A stretch of 19,435 nucleotides of DNA from Porogramme epimiltina (taxonomy: Eukaryota; Basidiomycota; Agaricomycetes; Polyporales; Polyporaceae), in the NCBI GenBank assembly GCA_900155495.1, contig FTLJ01000740.1, positions 1-19,435 of the forward strand, read 5' to 3'. The notes beneath the pieces are model-generated. The model worked only from the letters and a program-made list of their open reading frames with translations, had not been told where the DNA came from and did not search any database. Each line of letters opens with the position of its first letter. Within the stretch, counting starts at the first letter, position 1. The translations under genes were made by a program, and so were the position numbers. Positions 10,899-19,435 of this stretch are shown piece by piece.

Positions 10899-12189
10899 AT
10901 GACTATACTCGTGTACTTTGACGTCCTCTCCGAGACGTTCACGCCCCCCGCGCACCCGCAGAGCGCATTCAGCGCCGCGAGCGACACCTCGCACTTTGCC
11001 CTCCACGACTAGGGTTCCGCCGCCCTGGACAAGGACGCGCAAGACGAGGGTAACGTGGGCGCGCGGGGGGGGGGCGCAGGGAGCGGCCGGTCCAGTACCT
11101 CCCGCTGCGGACGATCGTGGAGACGATCCGGCGGCACAAGGGCCAGTGCCTGCTCTGCGGGCGGCGCGACGACCTGATGGTCATGCGCGCGGTGCTGCAG
11201 AGCGGCGCGGACCCGGACGCAGTGGACCCGGATGTGAGTCGTTCCTCGTAGTGCTGCATGGTCGGGCGGGGTGTGCTGACGCGGACGCGGGCGTGTAGCC
11301 GATTGTGTGGCTGCAGGGGCTAAGGCTCTTCCCGCCGGAGTATACGCGCGACGACTGGACGAACCTTATGGCACGTGCGTGTCTATTTTCTTCGCATCCT
11401 CCCCCACACCCCTTCTTCCCCTTGGCCCCTTTCCGCTTTTGCTGTCTCTGATCATGCCGCTATTTCTCGCTTTCATTTTCCACGTGGCGCTAACCGCCCG
11501 CCACCAGTGTGCAAGGCCTGCGCGCGCGTACGAGGCCAACGTGTGGCGATGGGTCCCCCGGGCCGGCGCGGCGTTCCGCGCAAAGATGGCGCACGCCGTG
11601 GCCGCGGTGGACGTCGCGGGGACGCCTACCACGCATGCTGCGGAGCTGGGCGATGATGGAGACGCGGATGGAGACGCGGATGGGGACGCCACGATGAGTG
11701 TGAACGAGCCTCTTGACGAGGTACGCACGACGGCTCTGCAGGTGTTGGGAGGTCCTAGGTGCCGACGCCCGCCCCGCCGCATAGACGCCACCTACGCCAG
11801 GCTCGGAGCTCGTCGAGACCCTCGTCGACGGTGGCATCTCTGGACAGACGAAGGACCCCGATATCCGTTTCCAACCCGAACGCTCCTCCTCGCCCCTTCC
11901 TACCCTCCACGCTGACTCCTCTGCTTCCTCCCCCCTCGCACGCGACAGATGGACCTCCCAGCGTTCGACGTGCTCGTCTCTACGCCAGCGTCCATGCCCG
12001 CGGTGCCGAGCGGCGCGCCCGCTCACGCTCAACCCATACGTCGCGTACGTGGCCGCGCTCGCGCTCCTCCACGGGCCTGGCGCAGAGGCGGACGCAGGAG
12101 ACCCCAGCCCGTTCGGCGCGGTGCTTGCGGAGTGTTTGGACGTGCGCGCCGCGTGGGACAGGCTGGCGATGGGGGCGGTGGAGGCGTAG
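10899..12189 (+). pseudogene. CxxC/CxxC hypothetical protein gene, disrupted (pseudogene or error-containing)
   Basis: I do not recognise the family. Protein-like pieces, in order: MTILVYFDVLSETFTPP from ATG 10899, ended by TAG at 11010; after a frame change at or near the 10-G run (about 11065-11074), YLPLRTIVETI then QCLLCGRRDDL to 11233; intron 11234-11298; PIVWLQGLRLFPPEYTRDDW to 11374; intron 11375-11507; LCKACAR at the start of the next exon; after a second frame change in the GCGCGCG run (about 11520-11530), YEANVWRWVPRAGAAF and onwards; a third change near 12010-12020; then RPLTLNPYVAYVAALALL and a stop at 12187-12189. Introns keep phase, so a real gene stood here. The CxxC pairs (CLLC, CKAC) could bind zinc. 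The lesions in G or GC runs could be slippage decay or sequencing error. Confidence 0.6.
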
Positions 12190-12502
12190 GACCATCATAG
12201 CGGCGGGGGCGCGGCCTGGACATCGGAGAGGCGAGCGTTGGAGCTGAGTGTGTAGGCTAGTGACTGTAGGGGCGCAATGGGCACGAACGCGAAGTGTGAT
12301 GGGCTGCACTGTGTTATTTTTTGTATTTATGCACGAAGTCAAATGCGCGAGAAGGTCGGATCCCGGAGTGCACTTTGCTCCCTCGTAGGGTGCGGGAGAG
12401 GTTGGCGATAAGGGGGGGGGCTAAGCATGGGGGAGTGTGTTACAGAGGGAAAGGTATGTAATGGATACTGGGAGTTAGACAGGAATGGGAATGGAGACGG
12501 AT
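12190..12502. other. Convergent 3' ends
   Basis: 313 bp separate the stop of the CxxC gene (+) from the stop of the NLR gene (-). The region holds a T-rich stretch (TTATTTTTTGTATTTATG, about 12312-12331), a likely 3' processing area, and a 9-G run at about 12412-12420. No gene is seen. Confidence 0.5.
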
Positions 12503-15500
12503 TTAGTGTAGCTGACAGTCTGAGACATCGACAACGACCAAACGCCCTCCGTTGGTCGCAAAGGCTATTCGTTCTTCTCCAAAATCCCACCCTCCGAGAA
12601 CGCGTGCGTAGCTGACCGCGCTGGAAGTATACCGGTACATCGGCGGGAGCCAACACACGCGGTGTGGTCCCACGTCACGATGTACACACCAGATCCAGCC
12701 GTTGGAGAGGTAATAGCCTTGGGCGGTGGGGGGAACAGAGTTCAAAAGAAGCGGCCAGTGACTCGGGTAGGTGATTTCCGTGTAGCTAGTGTTCGTGATG
12801 AGACCGCGCTGGTCTGCCGAAAATCGAATGCGCTCGACAGGACTTGAGGCTTCGGAAATCAGTTCGGCGAGGAGATGGAGTGTGTGACTGCTAGGTATGG
12901 CTCGAAATACTGGAGCCTCCGGAGCTGCGCTGTGGCCTTGAGGTTGAAGGAATGGAGAAAAGTCCCAGAGGGAGATCTGACCGTGCTCGCTTGACCCGAC
13001 CAGACGTGAACCATCAGATGAGAAGGAGAGAGCGGTTATGGCATGGTGATGGGTCACCTTCCAAATCATGGCACTTGATGTGAGGTTGTAGAGACGTATT
13101 GTAGGGTACCCTTTGACGGTGTACGGGATTAGTGGATGGGATGATGATACTCGTCTAACCCTGGTCCTTGAGGTAGGAAGGAAGCAGTCGGGGTCCATCG
13201 AGGCGACGACGATGTAGTCTTTGCACGGAGAAACAGCGATCGCATACAGAGCTTTTGTACCGGTGACGCTGAAACTGATCATCTCGAACCCTGCAACAGT
13301 ATCCCATGTGCTGATGTATCCGTCTTCGGAGCCGGAGACAACAACGAGGGAGTCCGAAGTGAACACGACGGGGAGAACATCACTTGTGTGATGGCGGACG
13401 ACACAAGTGGATACTCCTCGCACTGTGTCATACAAAACAATAGAGTGATCTGTGTGCCCAGACAGCGCAAGATGTAGCCCACCCGGAGACCATGTCAGAG
13501 CCACATAGCTAGGATCCAGGGTACCGGGTTGCGGATGAGCCATTTTACGCATCTGTACACCAAGAAATACATCCCAAAGCGCGACGGCCCCGTCTTCTAC
13601 GACCGCAGCGAGGATATTGGAGTCGCATGGGGAGAACGCCACAGCTAGAATGGTATGAGAAGGAAAATGTTGAACCGATCCGCTGCGATTGGGGGATGAG
13701 GGTCCACCTTTCCTCATCATGAGGCGCACGTCCCAGGAATGCACCGTTCCCCCGCCGTGTGCTGAGACCATTTGTGAACCGTCGGGGGAAAAACGGAGTC
13801 CTGAGATACGCTCTCCTCTAACGTCTTCTTGTCTTCCTCGCCACTCTCCCGTATCGGAATCCCATAGACGAATCCATGACCCTTCACCGAGGGAGCATCC
13901 AACCGCAAGGAAACCTCCGTCAGGAGAGAAATCGAGGCCCCAAACGCTGCCTTCCACGATCAGTCGTTTGAGGTAAACTTCTGAGGAGGAAGCGCCGGAG
14001 AGGGGCCACAGGAGGACCTCGTTCTCGCATCCGCACGCGATGATCTTGTCGTCCGGTGAGATGGCAACCCTGAGGACCGCCGAGTTGTGTTTCAGCGTGC
14101 GAACCTGTGTGGGGTCTGAGATCGTCCAAATCTTGCATGTCTTGTCATGGTCGCCCCCACCGGAAACCAAGAATGAACCGTCGTGAGAGAAAGAGAGAGA
14201 CAGGATCCAGTCTGAATGGCCCTTCAGTACATCCACCATCTCCAATTTGCCGGAGCTAGTGTTCCACAAATAAATTTCCTTGTCGTGTGAGCCCGATGCT
14301 GCGTAGTGGGATTGAACAGCCTGAGAGTAGGCCACTGCGCGGACATATGCGGAATGAGCTTCTTGTGACGCAATACGTGCCCCTGTCCTAGCATCCCACA
14401 AGGAAACAACCCCTTCTGCTGTCCCAGAGATAATCTCCTTCCCATCTGGCGAGAATGCCGCATAGCAGACCTGGCTTTTCTCTTGAAGGACATGAAGCTG
14501 GGCGCCTGTGAGAGAGCTCCATAGCCTGATGGTGTTATCTCCGGAAGTAGACATGATCTGTTCGCCATACGGGGAGTAGGACACAGAGGTGATGCCTTCT
14601 GTATGGCCTTCCATTGTCATAGTATTGGAGCTCCAGTGTGACTGTAGGCCTATGTGGACTGCGGGGGACCTAGGAAGGTATGAGGAGTAGACAGCACAGA
14701 GAGCGGAGGTAGAAGGGCAGGAAGGAAGGGCGGATATGTAGACGTGTCCCGCGGAAGCGGATATTGCCGGGTACCCGGTGTTTACCATGCGCGTGCAATC
14801 ATACAGCAGCTCGACGATGTGTGTTGGTGGTCGCGGAAGATCCTAGAGGAATGAGAGAAATTAGCGGCGTGATTAGGTTTCGACGAACGATTCTCATGCA
14901 GCGTACACTTAATATATCCATTGTTTTAGGAAGTGTTTCGACCACGACGTCCATGTAGCCGATGAGGCTCAGCACTTCAAGCCAATGGAGGAGATGAGTT
15001 TCTGAGAATGTATGGAGGAGTTGGAGGAGCTCTTCATCGACAATGGCAGCGCACATGTGTTCTGACCAGTACCGACACGCATATCGCAGATGGAGGGGTA
15101 TATGGGAGGATATGATAGAGTGGAGGTCTGTGATCTCGTTGTTGAGGTGGGTATTATAATCCAGTCCGCACAAGTTCCACTTTAGGGAGTCGTTCAGAGT
15201 CCTGAGGCAATGCTTTGCGAGTACATTGTGCTGTAGTTCCCGTTGGACAGCGAACCGCTGATCAGGGCACCGAGTCGTGTCCATAAGAAAATCCGGGAAG
15301 GAAGGATGGATGATACGGATGGGATCCCGGCCATCCGTCGGTACGACTAGTACAGAATGGAGTCGTCGGAGAGTCCGCTGGACGGTTCCTTCCCCTAAGT
15401 GAAGGAGGTATTCGAGGGAGGATGAAGAGAGCTGGTCGCGAAGTAAGACAACGGATCCGAGGACTATCTTCAGCTCAGCCATTGTCGAAGGGGTGGGCTC

Positions 15501-17555
15501 CTTCGGGAAAGCTTTCTTTAAGACTTCCGTGTAAATGGTGTTGATAGGTGCGAGAGACGTGCTATCGGCGAATGTCGCTGAGTCTTCGCGATGGATTAGA
15601 GCTTCAAGCTGCCTCTCTGGATTATTCTCGACGGGATCGTCGATATACTTGAAAATAGTCGAGACAACGATGAACAGATCTCCCATGAGCTCCTTGAGCG
15701 CTTCTTGTCTTGCCTCGCCTGGCCACGTTTTCCCAAGCTTGTGTGTGTGTTGAAGAGTAGAGATGTGTGATTGAATGTATATCGATATGTCACGACGTAC
15801 GACCTCTTGAGGGATACGATGAAGGGGATAATCGTGAGTACAACGGCGGAGAGTCTGCTGGTCAAACCCTCTCATGATGTTGTCGTCTGGCCGACTAGTG
15901 ATGATGAATTTGAGTGGGCCGAGGGATGATATATGAGCGGAAAGGGCGACGAGAATTGCAGAAACTGGGTCCGTGTCCCTGCACTCATCGAGAGCGTCGA
16001 TGATGATCACATGACGAGCCAATGACCCAGACATGACGCGCAGTGGTTGAACTATGAGTTTCTCCAATTGACGTGAAGGCAGGGCCTGATATATATCAGG
16101 ATTTTCTGCAGCGGACACTTTGAGAGCCGCAAGAAATGCCTCGTTCTGTTGTGCGAGATGGAGGGCGATGGTAGGGAATATGAGCTGAATATTACTTCTA
16201 TCCCCAAATCGGGCACAGAAGAAGCTCGCGCCTAGGCATTTGACGTCATCGCACTGGCGTGCGATGGTTTGAGCAAGCGTTGTTTTCCCTGAGCCTGCGA
16301 GCCCATTGATCCATAGGACAAACGCGTCTGTGCGAACTTGATATGCTGGATCAACTGTGAAGTTTGAGAGAGGCCACGAAGTACCCAAACTGATCCAGTG
16401 GTAGATGGAGGTTAGGATCTCGGTACAGGTAGCTTGGATACATTCCGATCTGCCACTGTTTGCATCGAACCGAGCTTGGGGAGCGTGACGTAGGTTGAAT
16501 AATGCTAGAGATTCAGATAGTTTTTGTCAGTATGCTTGCAGCTATGAGAGTTCAAAAAGCCTCAAGTAGCATACAAAAGGTCATGTTTTTGCTGAGTTCC
16601 TCTACAATCCGATCTCCTTGCTGTTGAATTTCGTGGCGGACGACGTCGGTAATGTCCTAAACCGGAGAAGAGTCTCAATATGAATTCCCCGTCGCTGAGA
16701 GGTTACATACGTCGACAGCAATGTATATGGACATCATCACTGATGCCTGTAAGTGATATTGTTAGTAAGACATGCTCTAGTGTGATTGATTCGATCAATC
16801 ACGTACTGAAAAGTTATGCAAGTACCATGCCAGCCTATGGAGACATTCATCAAGCTCTTCGCCGATACTCGCCGAGTTAAGGAATCTCAACGGGAGCGCT
16901 TTACTCTCCACCTTCTTCACTTCATCTACAACAAGCTGTACATTCCTGGTGATGTATATTTAGAGGACTAGGTCCCTCGCAAGCTGACCGATACAAATAC
17001 ATACTTTTGTAGTACTTCCAAATGTTTCCCGAGTGCACCCGGACAATCCTTCCCCCCGTGTTGTTGCAGCGTTGTCTTGATCATGGTGTTCATACTATCA
17101 ACGTATACTCCTAAGCTTGTGAGGGACTCGTGGTTAGAGCCATATTTCTGTTGGCAAGGACAGCAAAGATGGGCGGAAGACTTTAGTATGTGTATATAGA
17201 GCATGAAAAGGCGCACCTTATAGGTCTCCACCACTTGAATGAGAGCTTTGATTACCAGTGGAAGATAAGGTGCCGCACTGGACAATCCATCGGCGACCTT
17301 GAGCATGTTGAGTACTACATCAGCAGTTGCCTTCTGCTTTCCCCCTTTACGCATGATTGAAAACGATACGGTGTCCGCGGAGTGCCGATGTTCAGAGTGC
17401 ACTTGACCTGCGTAGGGTATAGTTCTTTGAATTTTTTGTGTCGAAGACGAGGACGGCCCAGATTTCACGTGACCTTCCGTTTGAGGGTCCATTGCAGGAT
17501 AAGTGTGTCCAAACCATCGTGACAGTCTTTCTAGGACTCTGTAGCGGCGCGACAT
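12503..17555 (-). CDS. NLR-like STAND receptor: helical N-terminal domain, NACHT, WD40 repeats
   Basis: Exons in transcript order: 17555-17217, 17147-17005, 16945-16807, 16746-16711, 16656-16575, 16504-14907, 14842-12503. All phases agree (1558 residues). Order of parts: basic/Ser N-terminus; helical region about 76-246, with ALIQVVETY and LPLRFLNSASIGEELDEC, recalling the fungal MLKL/HeLo-like bundle; linker LRHAPQARFDANSG; NACHT with Walker A GLAGSGKTT (314-322) and Walker B HVIIIDALDEC (about 411-421); IIHPSFPDFLMD, a motif common after fungal NACHT domains; about 12 WD40 repeats (about 858-1405, e.g. GITSVSYSPYGEQI, NTIRLW); tail with SNGWIWC and CWLPPMYR as in other fungal NACHT-WD40 proteins. 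Such proteins sense non-self or damage and can trigger cell death; the role here is inferred. The first intron (69 nt) is stop-free. The start is uncertain: in-frame ATGs at 17645 (A at -3) and 17492 (G at -3 and +4) are alternatives. Confidence 0.85.
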
Positions 17556-17640
17556 TGAGCGCAGATGGGGACGAGGTGAGGAGGGGGTACTAGTGAGTGC
17601 AAAGGACCGCCGGCTACTCCGGACACGCAGTATATGATAT
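17556..17640 (-). promoter_or_regulatory. Possible NLR core promoter
   Basis: On the minus strand an AT-rich ATATCATATA (17640-17631) is followed by a CT-rich stretch (about 17597-17558) directly before the chosen ATG at 17555, as at many fungal starts. A second TATA-like site, CATATATG, lies at 17708-17715 and would favour the ATG at 17645. Confidence 0.3.
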
Positions 17641-17835
17641 GTCATTATGGCGCTAATTGGAGCTAGGGGCTGTGTGATAGCTTTGTCAGGTGTCATTTTT
17701 TGAGCTACATATATGAATTTCCTCGGAGTAAGTGCCTGCGTATCGCCTCCGCCTCTTCCTGTAATACAGTAACTTCGGGACAGGAACGACATACAAGTGC
17801 ACCGCAAGGGGACCCCATGGCGGTCTTAAGGACGC

Positions 17836-18250
17836 CTTTTCGCGAGCACCGACAACCCTAAGCACATGCTCGCGGGAAAGGACTTTCTCGTGGACGATCG
17901 TCTCATAGACGCGGGCATATGCCCCTGATATGATCGTCCGCTTCGAGCGCTAGGTCTGCCGCTTCCAGTTCAACCTCCGAGCCATCCGCAGCCGTAACCA
18001 CGCGGTCGACCTGTGGGCGTTGTATCTTCATCTTTGTACAATGCAGGCGAAACGGTGCTAACATGCACGCACGGGCGCGCGACCCCGGAGGACAGATGGA
18101 TATGGAGGCCGTACTGGAACAACCACGCATTTTCGCCCACGTGCAACTTTGAGCACATCAAAACGCGCTACTACTGGTCGCGCCCCAACGTACGTTCCCA
18201 CCCAGTAACGCACAGCTAGAGGGCGATTGACCGCTCCTTTGGGCTTGTAA
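17836..18250 (+). pseudogene. Truncated relic of a glutathionyl-hydroquinone reductase (omega/Xi-class GST, ECM4/YqjG type)
   Basis: Only the C-terminal third of the family is present. Pieces in order: LFASTDNPKHMLAGKDFLVD (17836 on), the segment that normally precedes LTEADIRL; a stop (TGA at 17926) and a +1 frame change; MIVRFER, stop, VCRFQFNLRAIR (from 17930), matching the IRFDPVYxxHFKCNLRTIR block; YLHL, then a likely old intron with a GCTAAC branch site (about 18035-18094); YWNNHAFSPTCNFEHIKTRY (to about 18170), the most conserved family block; and a weak trace of the terminal PLGL near 18239. Intact enzymes reduce glutathionyl-hydroquinones with glutathione. The N-terminal catalytic Cys domain is missing, and upstream sequence is the NLR promoter. 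Stops, shifts and truncation make it non-functional. Confidence 0.75.
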
Positions 18251-19252
18251 ATCGACTCGTGGTGCGATGCCTCATATGAGAAGTACCGCTTCGAGGATGA
18301 CCGTGAGCTCGAGCTAGGGCGTAGCGCGGCACGGGACTGCCGCGCTGCTCCCCATCTCCGCGTAGCTCGTGCGCACCGCTGTCCCTGCTGATCCAGACCC
18401 GCGAACATACAACTAAGGACACAAACGCACAACGAACGCGCAGGTCAGCGATCCTTAACATAAGCACCGAGGAACGGACGCGAGACTTACCTCGGTGCTC
18501 GCTCTACTCGCGCGCTTGGGGAGCGCGCTGCCGCCCGATCCCGTGGGCGTGGTTGACGCGGACGCGAGGCAGTTCGCGAGTGACGTGGACGCCCAGAGGG
18601 ACGTCGCGCGGGCGGGGTGTGCGGGCGGGGTGACGGGCTGCCCTAGGGGAACGCCAAGGTGTCGCACATGCCAAGGTGTCGTACACGCGGAGGTGTCCCA
18701 TCAGCTGCAGATGCGGTGCGCGCGTGCAAATGTCAGCGATGCAGGCCTCTTGGAGAGCGGGGACGGAATGAAGCGAAGGAAGCGCGCACCTCGCCGTCGC
18801 GCGGGCGCTAGTCGAGCGCGCTCCCACGTTGGCTGCGGCGCGCATGGGGCGACCTTGCACAGCCGAATGCATTGCCCGCAGTACGCCATGAAGTTCTGCG
18901 CCACGCGAAGGGCGGTCGGAGGTGAGCACGGGCAGAGGCGGGTGGGTGCTGCGGGGTGCGCTCACCATCCACCCGTGGGTCTGCTGGAGCTCGCCGCCAC
19001 GCGCGCTCGAGAAGACGAGCCCGCCGACCGCATTACCTGCGTGTGGAGGGATATGCGTCGAATTCGAGGAGCGCGCGTAGGTGCGCCACGGCATTGCAGA
19101 GCACAAGGCCCCGCCCGCGCGCAGGCCAAACAGTGCAAGGAGAGCGCGCGCGCACCGCTCTCGCCGTTTCCACCCGCGCTGTGCGGGTCGAGTTCGCCGT
19201 CCTGCCGGCCCTTCAGAATGTTCGCTTTAATGAGGTCCCTGACGCCCGTCAC
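18251..19252. other. Unresolved GC-rich stretch, possibly a decayed minus-strand gene
   Basis: No continuous gene can be built. Short protein-like pieces occur on the minus strand, for example LQEACIADICTRAP (about 18753-18712), VGGLVFSSARGGELQQTHGW (about 19027-18968) and CNAVAHLRALLEFDAYPSTR (about 19099-19037). They lie in different frames without clear introns between them. A 12-bp direct repeat (GCCAAGGTGTCG) occurs at 18653-18664 and 18670-18681. The pieces may be the 3' continuation of the edge exon at 19253-19373. Confidence 0.3.
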
Positions 19253-19373
19253 CTGTAAATAGTCTGGCGTCCGCGATCGCGCCATGCGGGATGACGCGTG
19301 CGCCGCACCCGAGCTGTGCGCGCCGCGCGACCTTGATGCACTCCATATCCCCGATCACCGAGTCTGCGCCCAG
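19253..19373 (-). CDS. Internal exon of a possible hexapeptide-repeat (left-handed beta-helix) protein, edge fragment
   Basis: An acceptor (TTCCCGCAG, with a CTAAT branch-like site upstream) opens a 121-nt block whose frame begins LGADSVIGDM and continues with QLGCGARVIPHGAI, ending at ACAG|GTGACG. Spacing of small and aliphatic residues (LGxxxVIG, LGxGARVIP) fits hexapeptide-repeat acyltransferase folds, which are also found at the C-terminus of some adenylate-forming multidomain proteins. The 5' part lies beyond the window. The segment is too short to name, and downstream sequence does not continue cleanly, so the gene may be broken. Confidence 0.35.
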
Positions 19374-19435
19374 CTGCGGGAACGAGAAGATTAGTGTGCG
19401 CGGCAGAACTCTGCCAAACTGCCGCTGGCAAGTGC

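Noticed and set aside
17903..18432. Minus-strand frames at 17903-18432, with pieces such as KLHVGENAWLFQYGLHIHLS
   Set aside because: They are antisense to the GHR relic. The plus-strand reading matches family blocks in the correct order, and the minus pieces do not.
18495..19262. 255-codon plus-strand frame at the right end
   Set aside because: It is Arg/Ala-rich with no motifs and overlaps the exon-like minus-strand block, so it is probably a GC-driven chance frame.
1..19435. CRISPR array, rRNA or tRNA genes, bacterial-type operons
   Set aside because: No regularly spaced repeats or cloverleaf-like sequences were seen, and the splice structure shows the DNA is eukaryotic.

Overview
The window looks like nuclear DNA of a filamentous basidiomycete, most likely an Agaricomycete. 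The reasons are very GC-rich coding exons, many introns of 44-80 bp with GTRNGY donors and CTRAY-like branch points, a CYP505-type P450/reductase fusion, and a NACHT-WD40 receptor of the kind that is abundant in mushroom-forming fungi. This assignment is inference; I could not run a search.

Layout from left to right: (1) 1-1057 (+), the 3' part of a G3BP-like RNA-binding protein (Pro-rich linker, RRM, RGG tail). (2) 2004-3460 (+), a complete four-exon sterol 24-C-methyltransferase (ERG6), with a CCAAT/TATA promoter and a probable 5'UTR intron. (3) 4594-9156 (+), a complete self-sufficient cytochrome P450 of the CYP505 family. I reconstructed it as 22 exons and 1076 residues with every splice phase consistent. 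(4) 9157-10898, a long stretch without a recognisable gene, carrying an orphan TATA-like promoter and an 18-bp triplicated repeat. (5) 10899-12189 (+), a gene with two CxxC pairs that can be read only through one stop and about three frame changes in G or GC runs, so it is either a pseudogene or poorly assembled. (6) 12503-17555 (-), a seven-exon NLR-like STAND protein: N-terminal helical bundle, NACHT, about 12 diverged WD40 repeats and a conserved tail. It converges on gene 5. (7) 17836-18250 (+), a truncated, decayed glutathionyl-hydroquinone reductase (omega/Xi-class GST) relic, divergent from the NLR. (8) 18251-19435, unresolved GC-rich sequence. It ends with a minus-strand exon-like segment at 19253-19373 that resembles a left-handed beta-helix (hexapeptide repeat).

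Genes 1-3 are ordinary housekeeping or metabolic genes lying in the same orientation. ERG6 acts in ergosterol synthesis and CYP505 proteins hydroxylate fatty acids or alcohols, so both act on lipids at the endoplasmic reticulum, but nothing here proves co-regulation. The right half is accessory in character: a fungal immune-type receptor flanked by broken genes, and by eye of lower GC than its surroundings. The best candidates for something not yet described are the receptor's N-terminal domain and the CxxC gene. Neither can be called a new system from sequence alone.
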